Source: Lachnospiraceae bacterium
GTDB taxonomy: Bacteria > Bacillota_A > Clostridia > Lachnospirales > Lachnospiraceae
Direction of reading: 5' to 3'
DNA length: 64,000 bases
Assembly: GCA_900764695.1 (NCBI GenBank)
Contig: CAAFOY010000039.1
Location: forward strand, 1 to 64,000
Under the pieces are notes generated by a model, which did not search any database, was not told where the DNA came from, and worked only from the letters and a program-made list of their open reading frames with translations. A program made the position numbers and the translations under genes. This document shows positions 9,183-19,710 of the stretch, piece by piece; the first letter of the stretch is position 1, and each line of letters opens with the position of its first letter.

Positions 9183-10514
9183 ATGTCTAATTTAAGAATA
9201 TTTGAGATAATATTATATTCATGTCTTAATTTAATTCCATACTTAGGACTTGCAATTTATCCCTTTATTGATAAACTACGTTTTTCAAAGAAAACAACAA
9301 TGTTTTTTGCAATTATTCTTACAATATTTCAAAATGCGATGGGGATATATGCAACAACCTGTTCGCAAAGTCAGAAAGGACTTATTTCCCTAATAAGTAC
9401 GGTAAGTTATGCAGCGTTCTATTTTATTGCCATAAAAGATTATTTTGGAAAACTTGTATTTGTGCTTCTTATAGTATCAAATTTTGCTAATTTTATTGTA
9501 ATGGCAGGAAAATGCATGGAAGGTCACATATTCCCACAAATGGCCATACAGAATAACCGTTGGACATTTTCATTATGCACAATAATTATGCAGATAATAT
9601 TTGTACCAATTATATTTATGTATTTTAAAAAATATATAAAAGGTCTTGCAGACATTAAAATTAATGGAAAAATGTGGAGATACCTATGGATGATACCTGC
9701 CACATTTTATTTATTCTGGTATCACGGTCTGTATTTTAATACTAAATCTTCATTGGAACTTGCTTTAAATTATGTCAGTCTAATATTTACATTTTTAGTA
9801 AATGTAGGTGCGCTTCTGGTATATGGAGTATTAATCAGTGCAATGTTTGAATTTGAACATAATTTAAAATTACGTGATGAAAATAAACAATTGGCACTTC
9901 AGAATCTCAGGTATGACGAAATGAAAAAACAGATGGATGCAACAAGAAGGGCAAGACATGACTTGAGACATCACATAAGTGTTGTACATGCAATGGCACA
10001 GAATAATGAATGCAAAAAAATAGAAGAGTATCTGGGAAAATATCTTAAGCATTCATATTTGAAAAATCCAATTGTATATTGTGGAAATTTTGCATTAAAT
10101 ACGGTGCTTGTATATTATGTGCAGGAGGCTGAAAAATCAGATATAAGTATAAATGTAGATGTTTCTATTCCAAATGAAGTAAATATCAGCGATTCAGATT
10201 TGACAGTGTTATTTGGAAATTTGCTCGAAAATGCTATTGATGCATGCAAAAATATAGAAATAGAAAAAAGAAAAATTGATTTAAAAATACATAAACCAAA
10301 TGCAGAAGCAATAGTATTTTCAATAGATAATACATTTGACGGAAATATAAAAATGAAAGGAAACAGATTTTTGTCAACAAAAGAAAATGGTAGTGGAATA
10401 GGAATTGAATCCGTAAAATATGTTGTAAATAAATATGAAGGGGACATTAAAATAGAAATTAACGAAAATAAATTCTGTGTTAGTGGAGTATTATTGCAAC
10501 CACCTGAAATATAA
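9183..10514 (+). CDS. AgrC/ComD-type sensor histidine kinase (GHKL)
   Basis: This 443-residue kinase has a polytopic N-terminal half (about six to seven helices to residue 215), a coiled linker, H259 in RRARHDLRHH, the N box LLENAIDAC and a glycine box NGSGIGIESV of the GHKL ATPase. This plan is the peptide-pheromone kinase class (HPK10). No AgrB or AgrD gene, nor any obvious pre-peptide, is next to it, so the signal may be made elsewhere or may not be a cyclic peptide. A terminator follows the stop. Confidence 0.9.
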   Translation: MSNLRIFEIILYSCLNLIPYLGLAIYPFIDKLRFSKKTTMFFAIILTIFQNAMGIYATTCSQSQKGLISLISTVSYAAFYFIAIKDYFGKLVFVLLIVSNFANFIVMAGKCMEGHIFPQMAIQNNRWTFSLCTIIMQIIFVPIIFMYFKKYIKGLADIKINGKMWRYLWMIPATFYLFWYHGLYFNTKSSLELALNYVSLIFTFLVNVGALLVYGVLISAMFEFEHNLKLRDENKQLALQNLRYDEMKKQMDATRRARHDLRHHISVVHAMAQNNECKKIEEYLGKYLKHSYLKNPIVYCGNFALNTVLVYYVQEAEKSDISINVDVSIPNEVNISDSDLTVLFGNLLENAIDACKNIEIEKRKIDLKIHKPNAEAIVFSIDNTFDGNIKMKGNRFLSTKENGSGIGIESVKYVVNKYEGDIKIEINENKFCVSGVLLQPPEI

Positions 10515-10530
10515 AGAAAATATAGAAATA

Positions 10531-10570
10531 AAAAGGATACCGGCTTTATATGAGTCAGGTATCTTTTTTA
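10531..10570 (+). terminator. Rho-independent terminator after the LytTR system
   Basis: AAAAGGATACC pairs with GGTATCTTTTTT across a 15-nt loop, ending in a T-run. It separates the two-component operon from the surface-protein gene. Confidence 0.75.
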
Positions 10571-10593
10571 TTACAACCACTTGATGCCTAAAA

Positions 10594-10645
10594 TTAACCG
10601 TTTGACGCCAGAACATAGAATTGAAATATAGTCTTATTCTATAAT
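10594..10645 (+). promoter_or_regulatory. candidate activator-dependent promoter for the surface protein
   Basis: TATAAT at 10640-10645 lies 51 nt before the start codon but has no good -35 box. ACCGTTTG at about 10597 resembles half of a LytTR-type site. The upstream regulator could therefore drive this promoter. This is inference from position and weak motifs. Confidence 0.3.
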
Positions 10646-10696
10646 AAAACATGAAGTAAATTGGAAAAATATACATATCTAAATGGGAGGGCAAAT

Positions 10697-13600
10697 ATGA
10701 GAAAAAAAGTGACACGATTTTTAAGTATGTCATTATCGTTGGCAATGATTTTTACTAATAATTTCATGCCTGTCAGTACATATGCAGCTACTGATAATAG
10801 TGAAGAAAACGTAATGTATGCAGACAATATGGCATATGACAAGACTACAGGACACTTGTATAAATTGACAAGTGAGGAAGGAAATTATGAGCGGGTTTTG
10901 GCTTTGGCAAAAGAAAGCGGAGGCTATCTTGCATATATTTCCAATGCAAGGGAAAATGACATTGTTGCGAATGTTATTTCAGAGCAAGGTGCTAATACAT
11001 CATCTTATATTGGACTTATAAGAAATGAAGAAAATCTAGATGAATGGCTGTGGGCAGATGGAAGTGAAGTAAGTTATACTAATTGGAATGATGGCGAACC
11101 AAACAACAAGAATGAAAAAGCAGGAGAGGTTTACGATAATAAAAGATCAAATGGTGCAGGAAAGTGGAATGACTGCAATACGACTTCACTTCGCACAGGT
11201 GTTATAGAATATGATTCATGTATTCATCCTAAATCACAGAACGTTATAAAGGATAGAACTTTAGCTGACTGTGAACAGGGAGGGTATACCGGAGATGTTT
11301 ACTGTGGATTTTGTAATGAAAAAATAAGTGACGGCGAAGAGATTGAAGCTAGAGGACATTCTGATGCAGTATTAGATGAAAGCACAGTTAAAGAAGCTAC
11401 ATGTACTGAAACCGGTTATTCGGGTGATAAGATTTGTCCTGTTTGCGACAAGGTATTAGAGCAGGGCGAAGTGCTTAAGGCAAATGGACACAAAGAGGCT
11501 GAACAGGTTAGAAATGCCAAAAAAAGCAGTTGCTATCAGAAAGGCTATACAGGAGATAAATACTGTGAAGTATGTGATGAAACTTTGCAGGAAGGAGAGG
11601 CAATTCCTAAGCTTGAGCATGAATACGAAAATGATGTATGTAAAAACTGCGGAAGAGTAAATAACGCTCAGGTAGACGTAACATATAGCTTAACGAAAAC
11701 AATAGATTATCCATATACAGTATTTCAATTTACGGCACCTGAAAGTGGGGGATACACATTTACAGGAGATTCAGAATGGGATAGCTATGGATATCTTTAC
11801 AAGGCAGATAAATTTAATGATTCCGTAATCAGTGCAGGAATGGAAATGTATTATGCCAAATTAAAGGACAATAATGCATCAACACCACGATTAAAAGATT
11901 ATTGGAAAAGTGATGATGATAGCGGAATTGGTCCAGCGCCTAAGATAACTGCAGAACTAACAAAGGGAGAGACATATTACTTTGTTTTTGGACCTTATAT
12001 AACAGAATATGGAGATTTTAAGCTGACAATAACGTGTGCGCATACAAAAACGCATGTTGAAGGAAGAACACTTGAAAGCTGTGAGCAGGGAGGCTATACC
12101 GGAGATGTTGTGTGCGATATATGTGGAAAAGTAATAGAAAATGGCACTACAGTTGAACCTTCAGAGCATACGCCGGGTGATTTAGAGAATGCCAGAGAGA
12201 ACAGTTGTTATTTAGACGGCTATACAGGAGATAAATACTGTACGGTATGTAATACGCAACTTCAGCAAGGAGAAGTAATTCCTAAACTTGAACATGAATA
12301 CGAAGATGATGTATGTAAAAATTGTGGAAGAGTAAATAATGCTCAGTTAGATATAACATACACTTCAAAGACAACAAAAGATTATCCGTATACAGTATTT
12401 CAATTCACGGCACCGGAAAGTGGAAGATACACATTTACAGGAGATTCAGACTGGGACAGCTATGGATATCTTTACAGGGCAGATAAATTTAATGATTCCG
12501 TAATAAGTGCAGGAATGGAAATGTATTATGCCAGATTAAAGGATAATAATGCATCAAGACCACAATTAAAAAACTATTGGATAGGTAATGATGGTGGTAA
12601 TAACCTGGCACCGAAGATAAATGTAGAACTAACAAAGGGAGAGACATATTACTTTGTTTTTGGACCTTATTCAACAGAATATGGAGATTTTAAGCTGACA
12701 ATAACGTGTGTGCATACAAAAACGCATGTTGAAGGAAGAACGCTTGAAAACTGTGAGCAGGGAGGCTATACCGGAGATGTTGTATGCGATACATGTGGAA
12801 AAGTAATAGAAAATGGCACTACAGTTGAACCTTCAGAGCATACGCCGGGTGATTTAGAGAATGCCAGAGTGAACAGTTGTTATTTAGATGGCTATACAGG
12901 AGATAAACACTGTACGGTATGTAATATGCAACTTCAGCAAGGAGAAGTAATTCCTAAATTCGAACACGAATATGAAAATGATGTATGTAAAAACTGTGGA
13001 AGAATAAAAAATGTACAGAAGAATAAAGTATATGATACTCAAATAACTAAAGACTTACCAATTCAGGTAATAGAATATACTGCAGATAAGGATGAATATG
13101 TTAGTTTTTATTGTAGTAATAAAACCGGTTGGGACAGTTATGGATTCTTATTTGATTCAGAGAATTATAGTGATGAAATGATAAGAAATGAGCTTGATAA
13201 ATTCTTTGATGAAGACGAATACAAAATACGATTTAATAATGCTCTTGACTCTGATGATGATGGTGGAAACAATGGAGCTCCACAGGTTGAATACGAGCTT
13301 ACTAAGGGTGAAAAATATTATTTTGTAGTTGTACCTTATGGCTATAATGATGAGTATGAATATGGCGAATTTACCATAACTGTTGGTTGTGCACATTATA
13401 ATATTCATGTAGAAAATAAAACAATTAATAGTTGTGAAGAAGGAGGTTATACCGGAGATATTATCTGTGATGATTGTGGAGAAACAGTAGAAGAAGGAGT
13501 AACCATAGAACCTCACAGTGAACATTCTTATTATGAATATAACAGAAAAGATGCAACGTGTAATGAATATGCAAAGACTTATTACAGATGTAGGTATTGC

Positions 13601-16099
13601 AATGCTAAGAAAACTGAAATAGATACTAATGCAGGATATGGTTCACATAAATATGAATTTGTAGGTAGCATAGAAGCAACATGTACAACAGACGGATATC
13701 TTGGAGATTACAAGTGTATATATTGTGGAGAAGAAAGTGAAAATCAGCCTACAAATAAAATTATAAAAGCATATCATGATTATCCGGAAGGAAGCAGAAA
13801 TCAATATTTTATATATGATTATAATATGGTCAAGGCAACATGTGAAAAGGATGGTTATACCGGCGATGTATACTGCCCAATTTGTAAAGAAACAATAGAA
13901 AAAGGCAAAGTAATAAACAAATTAGGTCATTCATTTAAAGATGGTGTTTGCGAGGAATGTGGTGCAGAAGAAGAATTCGTAAAACAACAAAAAGACGGAT
14001 ATTTTGAAATTACTACATTTGAAGACCTGATATTATATTTGAAAAATATTTACAGTGGTATTAATGGAAAACTTATGAGTGACATTACATTCCCTGAAAA
14101 CTATGAGGATGAAGATGATCTTATAGGAAATGTGAATGCAGTAAATATTATTTTTGATGGTAATGGCCATTCGATATCAGGAATCAACCAAAGAGGAGAA
14201 AACAGACCATTATTTAATTTTGTTTATTCTAGTGAAATAAAGAACATTAATATTAAATATGTAAATGAAAACTTTACAAGTGGAATGGCTGCAGACATAG
14301 CAATTGGAGCAAAAAATTCAGTTTTTAGAAACTGTAGTGTTAGTGGTAACAAAAATCTTAATAACCTTAATGACTGTTTATCAGCAATGGTTTGTTTTGC
14401 GGATAATTGTAAATTTATCGGTTGCACAAATAATGCTAATGTTACAGGTACGGGATCAGGTGGAACAGCAGCAGGAATTGCATATATAATAACTGAAAAT
14501 ACTATTGTAGAAGATTGTGTGAACAATGGAAAATTATCTATGCAAAATGGCATGGCAGCAGGAATTGCAGTCAATGTATATTCAAGCACAATTAAGAACT
14601 GTATAAATAATGGTAGTATTAATGGCTATAATATAGCAAGCGGAATAGTAATTGATGTTCAGGGAGAACTTATTCCGGGGACAACTGAGATATCAGGTTG
14701 CATAAATAAGGGAAGAATAGAAGCAAATAGTTACTATGATCATTATGCATCCGGAATCTGTTCTAAATATAAAGGTAATTTTGATTCACCGGGGAAACTA
14801 ATAATAAGTAATTGTGTAAATGAAGGATATGTCAAAGGTGGTACAGTAGCCGGAATTATTTGTGAAGCCAATGGAAAGTTAGAAATAACAAGTTGTGAAA
14901 ACAATGGAAATATTGATGGAGATGATAGCGCAGCAGGAATCTGTGAATATATAAATAATACAAAGAATCACAACAAAATAAAAATTAGTAATTGTAAAAA
15001 TAACGGAGATATATCAGCAGAAAGTGCAGCCGGAATAGTTGATTATGGATATTACTTTGATATTAACAATTGTATAAATAATGGAAATATTTTATCTGAC
15101 AGATGTGGCGGAGGAATATTAGCATATGTATATGGTGTAAATGGTTCTGAATTAATTAATAATGGCGATATAAATGCATACGAATATGCTGGAGGAATTT
15201 GTGCATATGATGAAGGAAAATCAACGTATGATAAATTATACAATTCAGGAAAAATTGATACTAGAAATATTGCAGCAGATAAGAATAGTCTTGTAAATTC
15301 TGATGAAGAAATAAACGTAACTAACTCAGAAGAAAAACATGTACATAACTATGATAGCGAAGCAAATATTATTAAAGCAACATTAGAAGCTGACGGTTAC
15401 AGGGAATTTAAGTGTTATTGTGGTGACAGTAAAAAAATTGCAATAAGCAGAATTGATAGTGTTAATATTTCAAATGAAAAATATGAATACACTGGAAATT
15501 CAATTGCATTACCAACAGTAACAGTTACTGATGCAGCCGGTGAAATTGTATCAGACCAGTATTATACAGTTACATTTAAAAATAAAACTACAGGTGCTGC
15601 GGTTACTGAAATTAAGGACGCAGGAACATATGAGGTTATAGTAACATTTAATACATTATATGAAGGTGAAGTTGCAAAAGAAATTACAGTTGTAAATAAT
15701 TCCGGAACAACTCCGGCAGATACAACACCGGGAGGTACAAATAATTCCGGAACAACAAATGTAAGCAATTCTGATACAACAAACAAAACAGACAATGATA
15801 ACTCTGTTACAAAACCGGGCAAAGTTAAGAAGGTGACAACAAAGGTTAATAAGAAAAAGAGTGTTATCATTAAATGGAGAAAACAGAAAGCTGTTACAGG
15901 ATATCAGATTAGATATTCAGTTAACAAAAAGATGAAAAAAGCAAAAATTAAAACTATTACAAAGAATAATGCAAAAACTGTTCTTAAAAAATTGAAACCT
16001 GGAAAATACTTTGTTCAGATTCGTGCATACAAAGTGGTGAACGGAAAGAAAGTAGCAGGAAAATGGAGTAGCAAAAAGGTTGTAAAAGTAAGTAAATAA
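10697..16099 (+). CDS. giant secreted protein: C-type lectin, Cys-pair repeats, GLUG-like helix, FN3-like tail
   Basis: It has 1800 residues from ATG 10697, chosen for the GGGAGGG at 10685-10691 and the signal peptide that follows (residues 1-31, ending in TYAA). In order come a C-type-lectin-like domain (about 45-175, with WNDGEPNN and GKWNDC), then alternating short Cys-pair ribbons (CDICGK, CTVCN, CKNCGR) and three copies of a roughly 120-residue beta-sandwich module (YTVFQFTAPESG...YYFVFGPY). A run of GLUG-like helix repeats (NCINNG, AAGI; about 1160-1550) follows, and then a basic fibronectin-III-like C-terminal domain also seen in the glucan-locus proteins. No LPxTG motif is present, so attachment is probably non-covalent. 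An adhesin role is inferred. Confidence 0.85.
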   Translation: MRKKVTRFLSMSLSLAMIFTNNFMPVSTYAATDNSEENVMYADNMAYDKTTGHLYKLTSEEGNYERVLALAKESGGYLAYISNARENDIVANVISEQGANTSSYIGLIRNEENLDEWLWADGSEVSYTNWNDGEPNNKNEKAGEVYDNKRSNGAGKWNDCNTTSLRTGVIEYDSCIHPKSQNVIKDRTLADCEQGGYTGDVYCGFCNEKISDGEEIEARGHSDAVLDESTVKEATCTETGYSGDKICPVCDKVLEQGEVLKANGHKEAEQVRNAKKSSCYQKGYTGDKYCEVCDETLQEGEAIPKLEHEYENDVCKNCGRVNNAQVDVTYSLTKTIDYPYTVFQFTAPESGGYTFTGDSEWDSYGYLYKADKFNDSVISAGMEMYYAKLKDNNASTPRLKDYWKSDDDSGIGPAPKITAELTKGETYYFVFGPYITEYGDFKLTITCAHTKTHVEGRTLESCEQGGYTGDVVCDICGKVIENGTTVEPSEHTPGDLENARENSCYLDGYTGDKYCTVCNTQLQQGEVIPKLEHEYEDDVCKNCGRVNNAQLDITYTSKTTKDYPYTVFQFTAPESGRYTFTGDSDWDSYGYLYRADKFNDSVISAGMEMYYARLKDNNASRPQLKNYWIGNDGGNNLAPKINVELTKGETYYFVFGPYSTEYGDFKLTITCVHTKTHVEGRTLENCEQGGYTGDVVCDTCGKVIENGTTVEPSEHTPGDLENARVNSCYLDGYTGDKHCTVCNMQLQQGEVIPKFEHEYENDVCKNCGRIKNVQKNKVYDTQITKDLPIQVIEYTADKDEYVSFYCSNKTGWDSYGFLFDSENYSDEMIRNELDKFFDEDEYKIRFNNALDSDDDGGNNGAPQVEYELTKGEKYYFVVVPYGYNDEYEYGEFTITVGCAHYNIHVENKTINSCEEGGYTGDIICDDCGETVEEGVTIEPHSEHSYYEYNRKDATCNEYAKTYYRCRYCNAKKTEIDTNAGYGSHKYEFVGSIEATCTTDGYLGDYKCIYCGEESENQPTNKIIKAYHDYPEGSRNQYFIYDYNMVKATCEKDGYTGDVYCPICKETIEKGKVINKLGHSFKDGVCEECGAEEEFVKQQKDGYFEITTFEDLILYLKNIYSGINGKLMSDITFPENYEDEDDLIGNVNAVNIIFDGNGHSISGINQRGENRPLFNFVYSSEIKNINIKYVNENFTSGMAADIAIGAKNSVFRNCSVSGNKNLNNLNDCLSAMVCFADNCKFIGCTNNANVTGTGSGGTAAGIAYIITENTIVEDCVNNGKLSMQNGMAAGIAVNVYSSTIKNCINNGSINGYNIASGIVIDVQGELIPGTTEISGCINKGRIEANSYYDHYASGICSKYKGNFDSPGKLIISNCVNEGYVKGGTVAGIICEANGKLEITSCENNGNIDGDDSAAGICEYINNTKNHNKIKISNCKNNGDISAESAAGIVDYGYYFDINNCINNGNILSDRCGGGILAYVYGVNGSELINNGDINAYEYAGGICAYDEGKSTYDKLYNSGKIDTRNIAADKNSLVNSDEEINVTNSEEKHVHNYDSEANIIKATLEADGYREFKCYCGDSKKIAISRIDSVNISNEKYEYTGNSIALPTVTVTDAAGEIVSDQYYTVTFKNKTTGAAVTEIKDAGTYEVIVTFNTLYEGEVAKEITVVNNSGTTPADTTPGGTNNSGTTNVSNSDTTNKTDNDNSVTKPGKVKKVTTKVNKKKSVIIKWRKQKAVTGYQIRYSVNKKMKKAKIKTITKNNAKTVLKKLKPGKYFVQIRAYKVVNGKKVAGKWSSKKVVKVSK

Positions 16100-16111
16100 T
16101 GTATAATCTAG

Positions 16112-16143
16112 AAAGAGGGTCAGATTTATCTGGCTCTCTTTTA
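16112..16143 (+). terminator. terminator of the surface-protein gene
   Basis: AAAGAGGGTCAGA pairs, with G-U pairs, to TCTGGCTCTCTTT around a short loop, followed by TTAAAG. It lies about 15 nt after the stop codon. Confidence 0.7.
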
Positions 16144-16276
16144 AAGTAAAATTTGCAACGAATAGCCGTCGATTAAAGAGAGGGCAAATATCATATTATT
16201 AAGGGAAAAAGCAAATTAGATTATAATTACATAAAAATTAGAACAGCGTAAATAACATAATATTAGGAGAGAAAGC

Positions 16277-16507
16277 ATGTCAGGATATTTAATAAAAGAT
16301 ACAACAAGAGAAGAAAGAAAAAAGATAGTTGAGGAGTCGCTTGGAAACATAGAGGCTAACTGTGACGGATGTATGGCCGGACTTGCTGAAATGTATAATG
16401 ATTACATTGATGGAAAGAGAGAAATAAGAGATATCAATATGGAATTTAATGCAAGATATGTTAAAGGCGATATGGAAAAAGATAATGGAAGAAGTTGCCC
16501 AATGTAG
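16277..16507 (+). CDS. small conserved-looking hypothetical protein (76 residues)
   Basis: This small soluble protein starts with MSGYLIKDTTREERKKI and contains a Cys pair, NCDGC, and a C-terminal Cys (SCPM). It has no signal peptide or membrane helix. The ribosome binding site AGGAGAG lies 5-6 nt upstream, and the codon pattern and charge distribution look genuine. I recognise the general type as a short protein common in Lachnospiraceae, but I know of no function. It stands alone between a terminator and a convergent methyltransferase. Confidence 0.7.
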   Translation: MSGYLIKDTTREERKKIVEESLGNIEANCDGCMAGLAEMYNDYIDGKREIRDINMEFNARYVKGDMEKDNGRSCPM

Positions 16508-16549
16508 ATGGGCAAACTACTCCGTTATTTAAAATAATTATTACAATAT

Positions 16550-17302
16550 TTACAATTTTTTCTGAAGTAAAAACAAGCGGTTCATACCATCCTGCCACGG
16601 ATAAGGAAATTCAAGATAGCGAATAATTTCATAATGTTTTTCAAAACTTTGCTTCCATGAAGCAGTATCCAACTCACGATATCTAAGAACGCCATTCTCC
16701 TCGAAAAGATTATCCTTTATCTGAGTGAATCCCCATGCCTTCATATCAGATTTATCATAGTATGGATTGAGTTTAACGAACATAAGTCCTGAAGGAACAA
16801 GCAAATCCGTAAGCCGTCTAAAAGTCTTTAAAGCAACATCCTTAGGCATAACATCTAAAACGTTAGACAAAATAATACCATCAAAACTATTACTATTATA
16901 ATTATCAAAAAAAGAAATATCGCCAATTTGGAAATCAAGATTGTGATAATTGTTTACGGAAGCAAATTTTTTGGCAAATTCAATTCCTGTTTCAGATAAA
17001 TCCACTCCTAGTCCTGAATCTGTATTTCCAAATTCATAGCACTGAAAAAGAATATCTCCTGTTCCACAACCAAAATCTAATATGTTTTTGCATTTGCTTG
17101 CAAATATATCAAGGCAAATATCAAACATAGGCTCAACAGATAATGATTTTCCCTTTAAATCTACAATTTTACAATTAGAATAAACATCATTCCACATGTT
17201 TATTGAACGGTCGTAATCACGCTTGATAAAGTCTCCATTATTAGCGGTATTGTCAGAAGAATCGGATAATTTGTTGATATTTTTTTGAAATTTTGATTCC
17301 AT
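16550..17302 (-). CDS. class I SAM-dependent methyltransferase
   Basis: This 250-residue cytoplasmic enzyme has the SAM-binding motif I ILDFGCGTGD (about residues 96-105), an acidic residue ending strand 2 (GVDLSE) and a motif-IV region ISFFDNY...ILSNVLD, all typical of the Rossmann methyltransferase fold. The acceptor substrate cannot be told from sequence. It converges on the small gene at 16277 and diverges from the helicase at 17480, sharing a roughly 180-nt AT-rich promoter region with it. Confidence 0.85.
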   Translation of the reverse strand: MESKFQKNINKLSDSSDNTANNGDFIKRDYDRSINMWNDVYSNCKIVDLKGKSLSVEPMFDICLDIFASKCKNILDFGCGTGDILFQCYEFGNTDSGLGVDLSETGIEFAKKFASVNNYHNLDFQIGDISFFDNYNSNSFDGIILSNVLDVMPKDVALKTFRRLTDLLVPSGLMFVKLNPYYDKSDMKAWGFTQIKDNLFEENGVLRYRELDTASWKQSFEKHYEIIRYLEFPYPWQDGMNRLFLLQKKL

Positions 17303-17479
17303 TTTAATTCACCCCACTTCTAAGAAAAAAATTGATTGATAATAGAATAATTATAACTTATTAAAAAATATTTTGTTATTTTTATTTTTACAAGTATACA
17401 ATTTTATCTTTATTTTTGATATAGTGAATAGTGAGATTGTAGAGGAACTAATGATGAAAATGGGGAGAGGAAAAAAATT

Positions 17480-19669
17480 ATGACATTACAGGAATTTATT
17501 ACCAAATTCAATGTAAAATTAAATAAACAACAGTTAGAAGCAGTGCAGAGCGTTGAAAAACCTACACTGCTTTTAGCTGTGCCGGGAAGCGGAAAAACAA
17601 CAGTTTTGGTTACAAGATTAGGTTATATGATTTACTGCATGGGAATTAGACCGGAAGAAATTCTTACGGTTACATATACAGTGGCTGCGACAAATGACAT
17701 GAGAAAAAGATTTGCGGCTATATTTGGAGTTGAACTTGCTAAAAGACTCGAATTTAGAACTATAAATGGAATATGTGCAAAAATAATAGGATATTATGGA
17801 AGATGTGTTGGGAAAAAGGCTTTTGATTTAGTGACTGATGAGAGTTATAAAACTAAACTTTTGTCTGCCATTTACACAGAACTTATTCATCAATATCCAA
17901 CAGAAAGTGATTTAAAAAATATAAGCACATTAATTACTTACATAAAAAATATGCAACTTTCAGAAAACGAAATTAATAAAATCGAAAACGAACAGGATAT
18001 TCCGCTTTTAAATATTTATAACGCATATTGTGAGCAAATGAGAAAGCAGTCATTGATGGATTATGATGATCAAATGGTTTATGCCCTTACTATGCTAAAA
18101 GTATCGCCACAGATTTTAGAATATTTTCAGGAAATGTATAAATATATTTGTGTAGATGAGGCACAGGATACCTCTAAAATTCAGCATCAGATTATCGCCT
18201 TACTTGCAAGTAAATATAAAAAAGTATTTATGGTAGGAGACGAAGACCAAAGTATTTATGGGTTTAGGGCAGCCTACCCTGAGGCACTTCTTTCATTTGA
18301 AAAAAATTATAAAGACGCAAATGTATTGCTAATGGAAGAAAATTTCAGGTCAAATGCAAAAATAGTTTATGCTGCGGATAAATTTATACAGAAAAATAAA
18401 TTCAGACATGAAAAACATATGAAAGCATTTAGAGAATCAGGGACTGAAATACAGAAAATTCATTTGAAAAACCGACGTGCACAATATAGTTATCTGGCAA
18501 AAGTAGCTGAAAATACAGATGTAGAGACAGCGGTGCTTTACAGGGATAATGAGAGCATTATTCCTGTGGTTGATTTGTTAGAAAGAAAAGGAATTGCATA
18601 TAGAATTAAAAATGCTGATCTGACTTTTTTCTCGCATAGGGTTGTGATGGACATAAAAAATATTATCAGATTTGCAATGGAGCCAACGAATACAGAAATT
18701 TTTATGCAAATGTTTTACAAGATAAATACTTATATGAGTAAAGCCGTGGCAACACAAGTATGTAAAATAAGTCAGGAAAGAGAAATTACAATTTTGGATG
18801 CAGCCATTGATTATGGAGATGTTCCCGCGGGTACACGTAAAAGTGTAAAATCGATGCAGACACATTTGAAAAGAATGCTTGAAGAAAGTGGAGGTAAGGC
18901 AATTTATAGAATTATACATTCTATGGGATATAAGGAATATTTAGACAGGTCAAATATAAAGGATAGCAAATTAAGTATAATTCAGGCAATCGCATATAAT
19001 GAGCCGTCTGCATTAGCTTTAATAAACAGATTAGATGAACTTGCGATGCTTATAAAAGAAAAGCCTTACGATAATGGATGCAAATTTATTTTATCAACAA
19101 TTCATTCAAGCAAAGGTTTAGAGTATGACAAAGTATACATAATGGATGCAGTTGATGGAATTTTTCCTGAAAATGTTATAGCAAATTATGAAACATGCAA
19201 AGCAAAAGGCGAAGAGGCAAAAGAGTATGAAGAAGAAAGAAGACTTTATTACGTAGGTGTAACCAGGGCAAAAAATGAACTTTGCATATTTGAATTTGAC
19301 GACGGTTCTACATTTACAAATGAGTTGCTTGGAATCGAAAATAAAAATAGTGCAAATTCTAGTGATATATATGGAATACCAGGTAGATTGTCAACCCGAA
19401 GTATGTCAAAATCATCGTCTTATAAAAACAGCATAGATTTAACTAAACCAACTTCTTATCAGAAAACGGAAACGAAACGCAAAAAAATTACGGAGTCTGA
19501 ATATGCCGATAAAATAGAAGAAATTTATTTGACAGGAACAGTTATGCATAAGAAGTATGGTTTAGGTAAAGTACTTAAAATATCCGGTGATTTGCTTGAA
19601 ATCGAGTTCGATGGAAGAGTAACAAAATGCAAATTAAAGTTTATGATGGAACATTCGCTGATTGAGTAA
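17480..19669 (+). CDS. UvrD/PcrA-like superfamily 1 DNA helicase
   Basis: It has 729 residues with the SF1A motif set: Q-motif LNKQQLEAV, Walker A VPGSGKT (about 34-40), VDEAQD (motif II), GDEDQSIYGFRAA (motif III), TIHSSKGLEYD (motif V) and YVGVTRAKNEL (motif VI). The C-terminal 45 residues (GTVMHKKYGLGKVLKI...) form a Tudor-like tail of the kind that binds RNA polymerase in PcrA/UvrD. It probably unwinds DNA in repair or at transcription conflicts. It is somewhat divergent from housekeeping PcrA, so a second chromosomal paralogue is likely. Confidence 0.9.
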   Translation: MTLQEFITKFNVKLNKQQLEAVQSVEKPTLLLAVPGSGKTTVLVTRLGYMIYCMGIRPEEILTVTYTVAATNDMRKRFAAIFGVELAKRLEFRTINGICAKIIGYYGRCVGKKAFDLVTDESYKTKLLSAIYTELIHQYPTESDLKNISTLITYIKNMQLSENEINKIENEQDIPLLNIYNAYCEQMRKQSLMDYDDQMVYALTMLKVSPQILEYFQEMYKYICVDEAQDTSKIQHQIIALLASKYKKVFMVGDEDQSIYGFRAAYPEALLSFEKNYKDANVLLMEENFRSNAKIVYAADKFIQKNKFRHEKHMKAFRESGTEIQKIHLKNRRAQYSYLAKVAENTDVETAVLYRDNESIIPVVDLLERKGIAYRIKNADLTFFSHRVVMDIKNIIRFAMEPTNTEIFMQMFYKINTYMSKAVATQVCKISQEREITILDAAIDYGDVPAGTRKSVKSMQTHLKRMLEESGGKAIYRIIHSMGYKEYLDRSNIKDSKLSIIQAIAYNEPSALALINRLDELAMLIKEKPYDNGCKFILSTIHSSKGLEYDKVYIMDAVDGIFPENVIANYETCKAKGEEAKEYEEERRLYYVGVTRAKNELCIFEFDDGSTFTNELLGIENKNSANSSDIYGIPGRLSTRSMSKSSSYKNSIDLTKPTSYQKTETKRKKITESEYADKIEEIYLTGTVMHKKYGLGKVLKISGDLLEIEFDGRVTKCKLKFMMEHSLIE

Positions 19670-19710
19670 ATTACGCAGGTTGTCTTGTGGAAAAGAAAAT
19701 AATTGTATAT

